A stretch of 64,000 bases of DNA from Nocardioides sp. zg-1230 (lineage in GTDB: Bacteria; Actinomycetota; Actinomycetes; Propionibacteriales; Nocardioidaceae), in NCBI RefSeq assembly GCF_013155335.1, contig NZ_JABJQZ010000001.1, positions 1,302,001-1,366,000 of the forward strand, read 5' to 3'. Below the pieces are notes generated by a model. That model had not been told where the DNA came from and did not search any database. It saw only the letters and a program-made list of their open reading frames with translations. Within the stretch, counting starts at the first letter, position 1. Every line of letters begins with the position of its first letter. Shown here piece after piece: positions 16,900 to 26,503 of the stretch. The translations under genes and the position numbers were made by a program.

Positions 16900-18377
16900 T
16901 GAGCGGCACCTTCGTCGGCATGCCGGCCTTCCCGACTGCTGCGCGCGAGGCGCTCGGCGACACCCAGCTGCGGCGCAACCTCGCCCACGCCACCCGCACG
17001 ATCCGCGACAAGCGCGCCGCGGTCGTCGCCGAGGTGGAGGACTGGGAAGAGCTGCGGGTCGCCGGGGCCGCGGTCAAGGAAGCCGCGCTGCGCGACCTCG
17101 CCACCCACCTCGAGACGCTCGAGGAGTCGCTGACCAGGGCTGGCGCGACCGTGCACTGGGCCCGCGACGCCGAGGAGGCCTGCGCGATCGTCGCGTCGGT
17201 CGCCCACGGCCACGGCGTCGACGAGGTCGTGAAGGTCAAGTCGATGGCCACCGGCGAGATCGGTCTCAACGAGGCGCTCGAGGCCGAGGGCATCGCGGCC
17301 TGGGAGACCGACCTGGCCGAGCTCATCGTGCAGCTGGGGGAGGACCTGCCCTCGCACATCCTGGTGCCGGCGATCCACCGCAACCGTGCCGAGGTGCGCG
17401 AGATCTTCCGCCGGCGCATGGGCGCGGTCGGTCGCCCGGCGCCGGACGACCTGACCGACGAGCCGGCCGTCCTGGCCGGGGCGGCGCGGGAGCACCTGCG
17501 CGAGAAGTTCCTGCGCGCCAAGGTGGCCGTCAGCGGCGCGAATTTCGCGGTCGCCGACACCGGCACGCTCGTCGTGGTGGAGTCCGAGGGCAACGGACGG
17601 ATGTGCCTGACCCTGCCCGAGGTGCTGGTCAGCGTGGTCGGCATCGAGAAGGTCGTCGCCACGTGGTCCGACCTCGACCCGATGCTGCGGCTGCTGCCGC
17701 GCTCGTCGACCGGTGAGCGGATGAACCCCTACACTTCGACGTGGTCCGGCGTGACGCCCGGCGACGGTCCGCAGGAGGTGCACGTCGTCCTCCTCGACAA
17801 CGGCCGCACCCGCGCGCTCGCCGACGACGTCGGCCGCCAGGCGCTGCGCTGCATACGCTGCTCGGCGTGCCTCAACGTCTGCCCGGTCTACGAGCGGGTC
17901 GGCGGCCACGCCTACGGATCGGTCTACCCCGGCCCGATCGGCGCGATCCTCAACCCGCTCCTCAACGGCGTCTCCGACGAGCAGACCGCGTCCCTGCCGT
18001 ACGCCTCGTCGCTCTGCGGCGCGTGCTTCGAGGTCTGCCCGGTGCGGATCGACATCCCCTCCGTGCTGGTCGACCAGCGCGCCGCCGTCGTCGACTCCCA
18101 CCGCGGCGACCGGGTCCCGAAGCCGGAGGCCGTCGCGATGAAGGCCGCGGCCTGGACCTTCTCCGACTCCCGCCGCCTGCGGTGGGCCGAGCGCGCCTCG
18201 GGTCTCGCCGGCCGCGTGCTCGGCCGCTTCTCCCGTACGACGCTCCCCGGCGGCCGTACCGCTGCAGGCCGCCTGCCCGGGCCTGCGGCCGGCTGGACCG
18301 GGGCACGCGACCTGCCCGCCCCGCCGACGGAGTCCTTCCGCGAGTGGTGGGATCGGACCGACGGGGGCCGTTCATGA
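16899..18377 (+). CDS. lutB: Lactate utilization protein B (iron-sulfur)
   Basis: This 492-residue LutB/YkgF homologue has an N-terminal LUD domain (K-S-M-A-T-G-E-I-G-L-N near residue 115; A-V-A-D-T-G-T-L near residue 215). Two 4Fe-4S motifs follow: C-I-R-C-S-A-C-L-N-V-C-P near residue 320 and C-G-A-C-F-E-V-C-P near residue 374. A basic Arg/Pro-rich C-terminus completes it. It is thought to carry electrons for lactate oxidation with LutA and LutC. It overlaps both neighbours (TGATG at 16897-16901, ATGA at 18374-18377), showing one translational unit. Confidence 0.9.
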   Translation: MSGTFVGMPAFPTAAREALGDTQLRRNLAHATRTIRDKRAAVVAEVEDWEELRVAGAAVKEAALRDLATHLETLEESLTRAGATVHWARDAEEACAIVASVAHGHGVDEVVKVKSMATGEIGLNEALEAEGIAAWETDLAELIVQLGEDLPSHILVPAIHRNRAEVREIFRRRMGAVGRPAPDDLTDEPAVLAGAAREHLREKFLRAKVAVSGANFAVADTGTLVVVESEGNGRMCLTLPEVLVSVVGIEKVVATWSDLDPMLRLLPRSSTGERMNPYTSTWSGVTPGDGPQEVHVVLLDNGRTRALADDVGRQALRCIRCSACLNVCPVYERVGGHAYGSVYPGPIGAILNPLLNGVSDEQTASLPYASSLCGACFEVCPVRIDIPSVLVDQRAAVVDSHRGDRVPKPEAVAMKAAAWTFSDSRRLRWAERASGLAGRVLGRFSRTTLPGGRTAAGRLPGPAAGWTGARDLPAPPTESFREWWDRTDGGRS

Positions 18378-18958
18378 GCGCGCGCGACGAGATCCTCGGG
18401 CGTGTCCGCTCGGCGCTCGACGGCGTGTCGCCCGCGGTCGACCTTCCGGCGGCCCCTCGGGCCCCCGACCGCGGGGACCTGGTGGCCCTCTTCGACGAAC
18501 GCGTGGCCGACTACCGCGCGGTGGTCACGCGATGCGCGGCCGCCGACCTGGAGGCCACGGTTGCCGAGGCACTCGGCGGCGCGCGCGCCGTCGTACCTCC
18601 CGGCCTCGGGCTCGAGGTGCCCGGCTCCGTCGTCGACGACGGCCTGACCGCCGCCGAGCTCGACGCGATCGACGCCGTCGTCACCCGCGCCCGCGTCGGG
18701 ATCGCCGAGACCGGCACGATCGTGCTCGACCACGCGCCCGACCAGGGCCGCCGCGCGATCAGCCTCGTCCCCGACCTCCACGTCTGCATCGTCGACGCGA
18801 GCCAGGTCGTCGCAGACGTCCCCGACGCGATCGCCCTGCTCGACCCAGCCAGACCTACGACGTGGATCAGCGGGCCGTCGGCGACCAGCGACATCGAGCT
18901 CGACCGCGTGGAGGGTGTCCATGGGCCCCGGACGCTGCACGTCGTCCTTGTGGGCTGA
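18374..18958 (+). CDS. lutC: Lactate utilization protein C
   Basis: This 194-residue LUD-domain protein is of the LutC/YkgG type. The conserved G-I-A-E-T-G-T-I-V-L lies near residues 112-121, and the family C-terminus is S-A-T-S-D-I-E-L-D-R-V-E-G-V-H-G-P-R-T-L-H. It is the third component of the lactate oxidation system and is translationally coupled to lutB. A diverged copy of its last 30 or so codons is found as a broken fragment near 26421-26503. No terminator hairpin is evident after the stop. The next gene is 196 bp away with its own operators. Confidence 0.9.
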   Translation: MSARDEILGRVRSALDGVSPAVDLPAAPRAPDRGDLVALFDERVADYRAVVTRCAAADLEATVAEALGGARAVVPPGLGLEVPGSVVDDGLTAAELDAIDAVVTRARVGIAETGTIVLDHAPDQGRRAISLVPDLHVCIVDASQVVADVPDAIALLDPARPTTWISGPSATSDIELDRVEGVHGPRTLHVVLVG

Positions 18959-19088
18959 AACGTTCGGACCCGTCCCGTGCGCAGCAGTCCGTCGTGACGG
19001 CGATGACGGGACCCTCAGCATGACGTCCTAGCAGCCAACCGGTAGGACCTTCGACGCGGTGTGGCTGTCCGGAACCGGTCAGAAGCCT

Positions 19089-19104
19089 TGTGTCTCACGT
19101 CACA
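19089..19104. promoter_or_regulatory. CRP/GlxR-like site before first GH78 gene
   Basis: TGTGTCTCACGTCACA matches TGTGA-N6-TCACA at 9 of 10 defined positions. It lies 18 bp upstream of the LacI-type dyad at 19123. The second GH78 gene shows the same order and spacing. It would allow cAMP-receptor-type global control; this is inferred. Confidence 0.5.
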
Positions 19105-19122
19105 GAGTGTGAGCCTGCTCAC

Positions 19123-19134
19123 TGAAACGATTCA
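19123..19134. promoter_or_regulatory. LacI-type operator before first GH78 gene
   Basis: TGAAACGATTCA has one mismatch to the ideal TGAAACGTTTCA. It is the exact reverse complement of the site at 26783-26794. It ends 20 nt before the GTG start and lies just upstream of the AAGGAG ribosome site. It is probably bound by the LacI-type regulator encoded at 1643-2683. Confidence 0.65.
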
Positions 19135-19154
19135 TCACGAGCAAGGAGCCTTCC

Positions 19155-22100
19155 GTGCACAGAGGACGCGCACAACGAACCGCGGCTGCGGGCAGCAGAG
19201 CACGGCGATGGACCGGTGCCCTCGCAGCCGCTGCAATCGTCGCCGCTCCCGCGCTCGCCGGGTCTGCCGCAGCGGCAGCGGCTCCCGCCGCGGTGACCGT
19301 CGACGGCCTGCGCATCGACAACCGTGACGACCAGCCGCTCGGTGTCGACGACACCACTCCCGTACTGAGCTGGCAGCTCGCCGGCCGAGGTGCGGCTGCG
19401 CGGCAGACGGCGTACGAGGTGCGCGTCGCCGACGGGACCGGCCAACCGCTGTGGAACTCCGGGAAGGTGAGCGGGGCGACCACGCAGGTGGAGTACGACG
19501 GTGCGCCGCTCACGTCCCGCACCGAGGTGTCGTGGCAGGTCCGCGTCTGGGACGGCGAGGGTGATGCCTCGGCGTGGAGCGATGCGTCCGCTTTCGAGAT
19601 GGGCCTTCTCGACGAGGCCGACTGGGACGGTGCGCGGTGGATCCAGTCCCCCCAACCGCCGTCCAACCGCGGCGAGACGATCGAGCTGGGTGAGCAGTCC
19701 GGCCGCTACGTGCGCATGGACGTCACCAAGCTCGGGCTGCCGATCCACGAGCCTTCCTACGGCCTCGTCTCCCGCATCATGCTCTCCGAGATGGAGGTCC
19801 TCGCGCCCGACGGCACGAACCTCGCGGTCGGCAGGAGCGTGTCGGTCCACGACCAGTTCGCCTGCCCCGGCTGCGGTACCAAGCTGCTCACCGACGGCAA
19901 GATCATCAGCCCCGGCTACGCCAGCCGGCAGTCGACCACCCAAGAGCTCGCTACCTCGAAGTGGGTTCAGATCGACCTCGGCTCGGTCCAGACGTTCGAC
20001 CGCCTCGTGCTCTACCCCCGCACCGACGCGCGGACCCCTGAGGGGCTGATCCCTCACTTCCCGGTCGACTTCACTGTGCGCGTCTCGTCGACGGGCGCCC
20101 CGACCGCGGACAACATCGTCAAGACGGTCACCGACCAGCCCAACCCGGAGGGTCCCGACACCGACAACCCGTTGCCCATCTTCGCCAAGCCCTTCGAGGC
20201 CGAGAAGGAGCTCACCGCCGCGCGGCTCTACGTCGCCGGCCTCGGTGCCTACGAGGCGACGGTGAACGGCACGAACGTCACCGACACCGTGCTCAACCCG
20301 GGGGTCACCAACCCGTTGCGCTCGGTCGAGTACGGCACGTACGACGTCACCGACCTCGTCCAGGGCGGCGACAACACCCTGGGCGTCGCGCTCGGCAATG
20401 GGCAGACCAACGTCTACCCGCAGACCAACTCTGTCGCGGGTCGCACCGATGTCTACACGAAGTTCAACTCGCGCCCGGTCCCCGCCGGCACGCTGACCGC
20501 GGACGTCGCGGAGGGCGACACCGCGGTCCAGCTCTCTGGAGTGACCGGCTACGCCGTCGGCGACACCGTCAACGTCGACACCGGTGACGGCGGGAGCCGC
20601 CTGGAGTCGCGCCGGGTGACCGCGGTCAACGGCAACGTCCTCACGGTCGGCAGCGCGTTCGGCGAGAGCCACAGCAGCGGCGCCGTCGTGGTCGGCTCGG
20701 GTCCTTCCAACGTCGCCCAGATGGCGGTCTCGCCGCGTCTGATCGCGCGCCTGGAGCTGAGGTACGCCGACGGCACGTCCTCGTCGATCGCCAGCGACCC
20801 GAGCTGGCGCTACAAGGACGGCCCGACGACCACCGACAACTGGTACTCCGGCACCGACTACGACGCACGCCTCGTGGAGGCCGGCTGGGACGAGCCGGGC
20901 GCTGACCTGTCCGAGGCCAAGGGCTGGGCGGACTCGTGGATCACGTCGCCGCCCTCGCTCGACACCGAGCTCACGTGGCGCCAGGCCCCGCCGGTGCGCG
21001 TGCAGACGGAGTTCCGGTCGACCCAAGCCGCGATCAAGCAGATCGCCCCCGGCTCCTGGTCCTTCGACCTCGGCCAGAACTTCGCCGGCATGCCGCAGCT
21101 CAACTTGCCTCCCGGCACCGTCCCGGCCGGCACGACCATCCGGATGACCCCAGGTGAGAGCCGGGGCGGCAACGGCGTGGTCAGCACGGCGTCAGCGGGC
21201 TCGGCCACAGGCATCCTCAACACGTACACCACCTCGGGTGCCGCGGGCGGCGAGAGCTTCACGCCGCAGTTCATGTACCACGGCTTCCAGCACGTCCAGG
21301 TGGACGGCCTCCCTGCCGACTTCACCCCGACGCCGGACGCCCTCGTCGGGCTTGCCACCAACGCCGACGTCCCCTCGGGCGGTGGCGTCATCACTGACAA
21401 CGAGCTGATCAACAAAGTCCACGGGATGTCGGAGTGGTCCATCCGCTCCAACATGCAATCGATCTTCACCGACTGCCCACACCGCGAGAAGCTCGGTTGG
21501 CTGGCCGACATGATCCAGTCGATGGGTGCGATCGAGTCGAACTTCGACGTCTCCGCCTACCTGCGCGGCATGCAGCGCCAGATGTTCGAGTCGCAGCAGC
21601 CGGGCGGCCTCGTCCCGGGCACCGCGCCGGAGTTCCCGATCTTCGGGGGCGGGTACCGCGACGACGTCAACTGGGGCGGTGCGTTCATCCTGACGCCCTA
21701 CGAGCTCTGGCGGACGTATGACGACACCGCCACGATGGCGGAGTACTACGAGCCGATGCAGGACTACCTCGCCTACGTCCGCGCGCAGGTCAAGGACGGC
21801 CTGCTCGTCAGCGGTCTCGGCGACTGGATCGCCGGCGACACCACGACCCCGCGTGACGCCACCGGCACCTACGGCCTGTTCGTGATGGCCACCCAGCTGG
21901 GTGAGATGGCTGCCGAGCTCGGTCACACAGACGACGCCGCCGACTACCGCCAGCTCGCGACCAGCCTGGGCGAGGCCTTCCACGCGAAGTTCTACAACCC
22001 GACCGCGAAGTCGTACACCAACGCTGGACCCAACGGAACGACCGGCTCGCAGACGCTGGACGCGTTGCCGCTGGCCATGGGCATCGTCCCGGCCGAGGAC

Positions 22101-22751
22101 AAGGAGGCGGTGCTCGACGACCTCGAGCGGCGCATCCGCAGCTACCACCCCGGCGCCAACGGCAGCGGCCCGCACATGTCCGGCGGCACCGTCGGCCTCC
22201 AGCCGACCTACCGCGTTCTGATGGAGAACGGTCGAAGCGAGCTGCTCTGGGAGGTGCTGCAGGAGCCGACGGCGCCGAGCTACGCCAACTTCGTCGCCCA
22301 GGGCCGCACCACGATCCCCGAGTCGTGGGACTTCGCGGGCTCGCAGAACCACATGATCCTGCTGCAGGTCGACGAGTGGTTCAACGCCGGCCTCGCCGGG
22401 ATCCAGCAGGCGAAGGGCTCCAAGGGCTTCGACGAGATCGTCATCCGGCCGCAGCCCGCCGGCACGCTCAACCACGTCGCGGGCAAGCGGGAGACCCCCC
22501 ACGGCACCGCGTCGAGCGAGTGGACCCGCAACGCCGCTGGGATGCTCGAGCTGAAGGTCACCATCCCGGCCAACACCACCGGTGAGGTCTGGGTCCCGAC
22601 GCTGGGCAAGGGTGTCGTGGCCCCACCCGCGGCCACCTACGTCCGCGACCAGACAGTGGGCGACACGACGTACGCCGTCTACACCGTGGTCCCGGGCTCC
22701 TACACGTTCCGCGGTGGAGTCGGCTCCCCGAGGCAGCAGGTGCCTCGCTGA
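19155..22751 (+). CDS. Secreted alpha-L-rhamnosidase, GH78, with inserted discoidin-like domain
   Basis: This 1198-residue exported enzyme has a signal peptide over residues 1 to about 42 (Arg-rich start, Ala-rich core). After it come a fibronectin/Ig-like domain (about 50-150), a discoidin (F5/8 type C)-like insert (about 180-345, including K-W-V-Q-I-D-L-G-S), and the rhamnosidase N-terminal sandwich (Y-E-A-T-V-N-G near residue 373). The (alpha/alpha)6 catalytic domain has F-T-D-C-P-H-R-E-K-L-G-W, with the expected acid Glu at about 778. GH78 enzymes cleave terminal alpha-L-rhamnose. The insert may bind glycans. The GTG start has AAGGAG about 8 nt upstream. A LacI-type dyad and a CRP-like box precede it. 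Confidence 0.88.
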   Translation: MHRGRAQRTAAAGSRARRWTGALAAAAIVAAPALAGSAAAAAAPAAVTVDGLRIDNRDDQPLGVDDTTPVLSWQLAGRGAAARQTAYEVRVADGTGQPLWNSGKVSGATTQVEYDGAPLTSRTEVSWQVRVWDGEGDASAWSDASAFEMGLLDEADWDGARWIQSPQPPSNRGETIELGEQSGRYVRMDVTKLGLPIHEPSYGLVSRIMLSEMEVLAPDGTNLAVGRSVSVHDQFACPGCGTKLLTDGKIISPGYASRQSTTQELATSKWVQIDLGSVQTFDRLVLYPRTDARTPEGLIPHFPVDFTVRVSSTGAPTADNIVKTVTDQPNPEGPDTDNPLPIFAKPFEAEKELTAARLYVAGLGAYEATVNGTNVTDTVLNPGVTNPLRSVEYGTYDVTDLVQGGDNTLGVALGNGQTNVYPQTNSVAGRTDVYTKFNSRPVPAGTLTADVAEGDTAVQLSGVTGYAVGDTVNVDTGDGGSRLESRRVTAVNGNVLTVGSAFGESHSSGAVVVGSGPSNVAQMAVSPRLIARLELRYADGTSSSIASDPSWRYKDGPTTTDNWYSGTDYDARLVEAGWDEPGADLSEAKGWADSWITSPPSLDTELTWRQAPPVRVQTEFRSTQAAIKQIAPGSWSFDLGQNFAGMPQLNLPPGTVPAGTTIRMTPGESRGGNGVVSTASAGSATGILNTYTTSGAAGGESFTPQFMYHGFQHVQVDGLPADFTPTPDALVGLATNADVPSGGGVITDNELINKVHGMSEWSIRSNMQSIFTDCPHREKLGWLADMIQSMGAIESNFDVSAYLRGMQRQMFESQQPGGLVPGTAPEFPIFGGGYRDDVNWGGAFILTPYELWRTYDDTATMAEYYEPMQDYLAYVRAQVKDGLLVSGLGDWIAGDTTTPRDATGTYGLFVMATQLGEMAAELGHTDDAADYRQLATSLGEAFHAKFYNPTAKSYTNAGPNGTTGSQTLDALPLAMGIVPAEDKEAVLDDLERRIRSYHPGANGSGPHMSGGTVGLQPTYRVLMENGRSELLWEVLQEPTAPSYANFVAQGRTTIPESWDFAGSQNHMILLQVDEWFNAGLAGIQQAKGSKGFDEIVIRPQPAGTLNHVAGKRETPHGTASSEWTRNAAGMLELKVTIPANTTGEVWVPTLGKGVVAPPAATYVRDQTVGDTTYAVYTVVPGSYTFRGGVGSPRQQVPR

Positions 22752-22800
22752 CAACGGCGCAGTAGGTCTCGACGCACTCTGCGAGCGGAAGGACGCGAGG

Positions 22801-22832
22801 GGTGGTGGCGGCGTGCCGCCGTCGCCACCACC
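22801..22832 (+). terminator. Hairpin between GH78 and GH106 genes
   Basis: A perfect 10-bp stem (22801-22810 with 22823-22832) has a 12-nt loop and lies about 50 bp after the GH78 stop. There is no T-run. It may be a weak terminator or an mRNA-stabilising hairpin. Confidence 0.45.
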
Positions 22833-22898
22833 TCGTGGTCAGCCCACACGCCGCGGCGCCTGTCAGCGCTGTGCGAACCCCAATCGGAAGGGACTCCC

Positions 22899-25800
22899 AT
22901 GAGTCGACTCACCACCCCAGGCCGACTCGCGTCGGTCACCGCTGCCGCCATGGTCGCCGCGCTCGCCCTGACGATCGCCGCCACCCCCACCGGCACGGCC
23001 GCGGCAGGCCCTGACGAGGCCGCCTCGACGGCCCATCGCGAGCGGGGCTTCGACCCCGCCGCGTTCGCGGACCCGCCGAAGGACAGCAGGCCGTCCGTCT
23101 ACTGGTACTGGACCGGCACCGTCACGCCCGCGGTGGTCGACACGCAGATGGCCGAGCTGCGGGACAAGGGCATCCACGAAGCCGTGCTCTTCCCCTACGG
23201 TGGCCCCGGCATGAAGCCCGCGTACTTCACCGAGGCGTGGTTCGACATCGTGGAGCACGTCCTTCGGGAAGCCGAGCGCACCGGCATGCGCATCTGGCTC
23301 TTCAACGACAGCAACTTCCCCAGCGGCAAGGCCGGCGGGATCATCGCCAACGGCGGGACCGTCGGTGACACGACCTACGAGCCGAGCCCCGAGCTGCGGC
23401 TCAAGGCGCTGCAGCGCTCGACCCGCGTGATCGAGGGGCCGACGACGATCGACCCCAACGAGTCCAGCGGCCTCAGCATCGCCGAGGGCCGCCTCGTGGT
23501 CGAGGCGGCGATCCGCGAGGGCGCGCACCCGCTGGTCGTCGGGAATGGCTGGACCGACTACACCGTGAGCGGCAGGGTGCGGCTGACCGCGTCGGGCGCC
23601 CAGGTGGTCGTCCGCTCCTCGGCCGACGGCACCCACGGCTACCTGGTCGACGTCGACGTCAAGGGCCGCGCGAGCGTGTGGCGCCTCGACGGCGAGGAGC
23701 GGACGAGGCTGACGACCGGAGTCCCGTCGCCGGGCTTCCACCCGCGCAGCGAGCAGACGATCACGGTCAAGGTCTCGGGCGGCTCGATCGCACCGGTGAT
23801 CAACAAGACCGTGCAGCCCGTGGCCGAAGACACGACATACGCCGCGGGCGCTCCGGCCGTGAGCGCGGAGTACGGCGGGGTAGGCGTGCAGGATGCCGTC
23901 GAGGGGCTGCAGCGCGTCACGTGGAACAACCTCACCGTCACCGACCCCGCTGGCTCAGAGCTGTGGACCAGCACGTTCGACGATGGAGAGGACGTGGAGG
24001 CGTTCGGTGGGCCCGTCGTGCGCATCGACGGCGCCGTCGCAGCCGCCGCCCGTCCGGTCGACTCGAACGACGCAGCCGATCTCGTCGAGCTCACCCCCGA
24101 GCTGCAAGCGGGGTCGTGGACGGTCCCCGACGGTCGCTGGCTGGTCGACACCTACGGCAAGGCGATCCTGACCGACGACAGCAGTGGCTACCACCGCGGC
24201 TACCTCGACCTGCTCGACCCGGTCGCCACCGACCGGCTCTTCGAGGTCGCGCAAGGTGAGTACGTCCGCCGGTTCGGGTGGGCCATGGGCACCGTCGTGC
24301 CCGGATTCTGGGACGACGAGCCCTTCATCTCCTCCGCCGAGCCGTGGCCGTTCAAGCGCCTGCCCTGGTCGGCCAGCCTGGACGCGCTGGTGAAGGAGGC
24401 CGGGTCGACCCCCGGTGTTGCCTACACCGCGGCGTTCGACGAGCTCGGTCGCAGGGGCGAGGAGTACTCCGGTGCCTACTGGCGAGCGGTGAACGACGCC
24501 TTCGCGACGAACTACTTCCAGCGCCAGGCGGAGTGGATGGCGGACCGTGGTCTTCAGCTGATCACCAACCCCCTGCTGGACGAGGACAGCCCGCAGAAGC
24601 GGATGCACAGCACCGGCGACCTGAGCAAGAACAACCAGTACGCCCAGGTGCCCGGCACCGACATGATCACCACCGACTACACACCCGGTCGACAGACCAC
24701 CCTCGGCCGCAACGCCGCCGCAGCCATGCACCTGAGCGGGGGAGAACGTGCGCTGTCGGAGGTCTTCGGCAACTCGGGCTGGGACGTGGCACCCGAGTTC
24801 ATGCACGCGACCATCGGCGGCCTCGCCACCCGGGGCGTCAACTCGTTCGCGCTGCACGCGCTGTGGACCGACGAGCAGCAGGTGTTCTTTGCGCCACCGT
24901 TCGGCCCGGCCAGCACCTTCTGGGACGCGATGGGCGACATCGACGCGTGGATCGGGCGCGTCAGCGAGATGGCGCGCGGCGAGTCGCTCGCGCAGACCGT
25001 GCTGCTTCAGCCGCAGCGAGCGGCCGAGCAGACGCGGACCTCGGACGCCGAGCACCGGCTCGACGCCGACCTCAGCGGCACCGCGTACGCCCTGGAGCGG
25101 GGTCAGGTCGACTTCGACATGGTCAGCGACGGGTCGTTCTCCGGTGACCCGCACACCCGCTTCCACGCCGAGGCGGAGCAGGGCGAGCTGCGGATCGGCG
25201 ACGCGTCCTACCGGATGGTCGTCGTCCCGCGCACGCCGGTGCTGGACCTCGAGACGGTCCGGACGCTGCAGGACTTCGTCAGCACGGGTGGCCACGTCGC
25301 GTTCGTCGGCCCGCTGCCCACCCACGAGGCCCGCGGTCGCGACGCGGAGATGTCCGATGCCCTCGGCTCATTGTTCGAGGGCGCCGCCGACGGCTGGACC
25401 CGACGCGGCGCAGGCGGGGTCGCGGTCGTGCCCGACGTCGCGTCCCTCGAAGCGCTGGCCGAGGACGCCGGCGTGACCGCCGCCGAACTGTCGCCCGCGG
25501 TGCCGGCGGTGCGCGTGTTGCGCACGGGTCGCGGCAGTGACGTGGCCTACCTCGTCAACAACGAGAGCGGCGAGAGCATCAGCACAGAGGCGAGCCTCCC
25601 GACGGACGGTGTTCCGGAGATGTGGGACCCCCGCACCGGGACGACCGACCCTTTCACGACGTACGACGAGGCCGGCCAGGGCGAGACCACCGTCCCGCTC
25701 GAGCTCGACCCGTACGAGACCGTGGCGGTGGTGTTCGAAGAGGGCACCAGGGTGGAGCCGCACCTGGTCGGCGGCCTGGTGGCTGGATCGGTCGCGAAGG

Positions 25801-26330
25801 TGCGCAACACGATCGCCGCGAGCCTGGTCGTCGAGAGGCCCGGAACCTTCGACCTGCGGGGTCAGTTCCACGGCAAGACCTATCGTGGCCTGGCCACCGT
25901 CACCGACACGCTCCAGCCGATCGAGCTCGACGGCCCGTGGACACTGCGCCTCGAGCGCGACGGTGAGACGGCGAGGCCCACCCAACTCGGATCGTGGACC
26001 ACGACGGACCCGACCTACTCAGGCAGTGGCGTCTACCAGACCTCAATCAGCCTGGCGAGGGGTGCGATCGAGGACCGCAAGCTGCTCCTCGACCTCGGCG
26101 ACGTACGCGAGCTGGCGCAGGTCACGGTCAACGGCACCGTCCTTCCGCGCGCGCTGTGGGCGCCGTACGTCGTGGACGTCACCGAGGCGTTGCGCCCGGG
26201 TGCCAACGCGATCGAGGTGCGCGTGACCAACACCCTGCTGAACCGACGGACCAAGAACCCCCCGCCGTCCGGGTTGCTCGGTCCGGTCACGCTTCGGCCG
26301 CAGGCCGTCGTCGAGGCCACCTTGAGGTGA
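22899..26330 (+). CDS. Secreted glycoside hydrolase, GH106-type
   Basis: This 1143-residue protein has a Sec-type signal (residues 1 to about 37). Near residue 67 V-Y-W-Y-W-T-G opens a barrel also seen in GH106-type proteins, followed by W-L-F-N-D-S-N-F-P-S-G-K near residue 132. An acidic strand F-W-D-D-E-P-F-I-S near residue 470 is a candidate catalytic site. An insert of about 150 residues (roughly 200-350) looks like a beta-sandwich carbohydrate-binding region. The C-terminus carries a galactose-binding-like domain (V-T-V-N-G-T-V-L-P near residue 1077) similar to that of the GH106-type protein at 12775. GGAAGGGA precedes the ATG. It probably cleaves rhamnose-containing plant glycans. Family call is by motif only. 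Confidence 0.75.
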   Translation: MSRLTTPGRLASVTAAAMVAALALTIAATPTGTAAAGPDEAASTAHRERGFDPAAFADPPKDSRPSVYWYWTGTVTPAVVDTQMAELRDKGIHEAVLFPYGGPGMKPAYFTEAWFDIVEHVLREAERTGMRIWLFNDSNFPSGKAGGIIANGGTVGDTTYEPSPELRLKALQRSTRVIEGPTTIDPNESSGLSIAEGRLVVEAAIREGAHPLVVGNGWTDYTVSGRVRLTASGAQVVVRSSADGTHGYLVDVDVKGRASVWRLDGEERTRLTTGVPSPGFHPRSEQTITVKVSGGSIAPVINKTVQPVAEDTTYAAGAPAVSAEYGGVGVQDAVEGLQRVTWNNLTVTDPAGSELWTSTFDDGEDVEAFGGPVVRIDGAVAAAARPVDSNDAADLVELTPELQAGSWTVPDGRWLVDTYGKAILTDDSSGYHRGYLDLLDPVATDRLFEVAQGEYVRRFGWAMGTVVPGFWDDEPFISSAEPWPFKRLPWSASLDALVKEAGSTPGVAYTAAFDELGRRGEEYSGAYWRAVNDAFATNYFQRQAEWMADRGLQLITNPLLDEDSPQKRMHSTGDLSKNNQYAQVPGTDMITTDYTPGRQTTLGRNAAAAMHLSGGERALSEVFGNSGWDVAPEFMHATIGGLATRGVNSFALHALWTDEQQVFFAPPFGPASTFWDAMGDIDAWIGRVSEMARGESLAQTVLLQPQRAAEQTRTSDAEHRLDADLSGTAYALERGQVDFDMVSDGSFSGDPHTRFHAEAEQGELRIGDASYRMVVVPRTPVLDLETVRTLQDFVSTGGHVAFVGPLPTHEARGRDAEMSDALGSLFEGAADGWTRRGAGGVAVVPDVASLEALAEDAGVTAAELSPAVPAVRVLRTGRGSDVAYLVNNESGESISTEASLPTDGVPEMWDPRTGTTDPFTTYDEAGQGETTVPLELDPYETVAVVFEEGTRVEPHLVGGLVAGSVAKVRNTIAASLVVERPGTFDLRGQFHGKTYRGLATVTDTLQPIELDGPWTLRLERDGETARPTQLGSWTTTDPTYSGSGVYQTSISLARGAIEDRKLLLDLGDVRELAQVTVNGTVLPRALWAPYVVDVTEALRPGANAIEVRVTNTLLNRRTKNPPPSGLLGPVTLRPQAVVEATLR

Positions 26331-26420
26331 TCGCAGTCAGTCTCGCGCCACCTCCGGTTCGCGAGACTGCTGGCTTCCGTGACGAGCGGCGTCGTCCTCC
26401 AAGGTGGCGCCGCTCATCAC

Positions 26421-26503
26421 TGCGGGACGGCCAGCGACATCGGGCTCGACCGGGTCGACGGGCGTCCACGGGCCGCGAACGCTCCACGTCCTGCTCGTCT
26501 CCT
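26421..26503 (+). pseudogene. lutC 3'-end remnant, frameshifted
   Basis: One frame reads A-S-D-I-G-L-D-R-V-D-G, matching A-T-S-D-I-E-L-D-R-V-E-G near the end of the intact LutC. After a one-base shift near 26461 the next frame reads V-H-G-P-R-T-L-H-V-L-L-V, matching the LutC terminus V-H-G-P-R-T-L-H-V-V-L-V. DNA identity is also high (shared CAGCGACATCG and GCTCGACCG stretches). The rest of lutC is absent. No function is expected. It marks an old duplication or recombination scar. Confidence 0.8.

Noticed and set aside
18956..18967. TGAAACGTTCGG at the lutC stop as a fourth rhamnose operator
   Set aside because: Only the left nine bases match TGAAACGTTTCA, and the right half is lost. Its position inside the stop codon and almost 190 bp from the next start makes it weak, so it was not counted.
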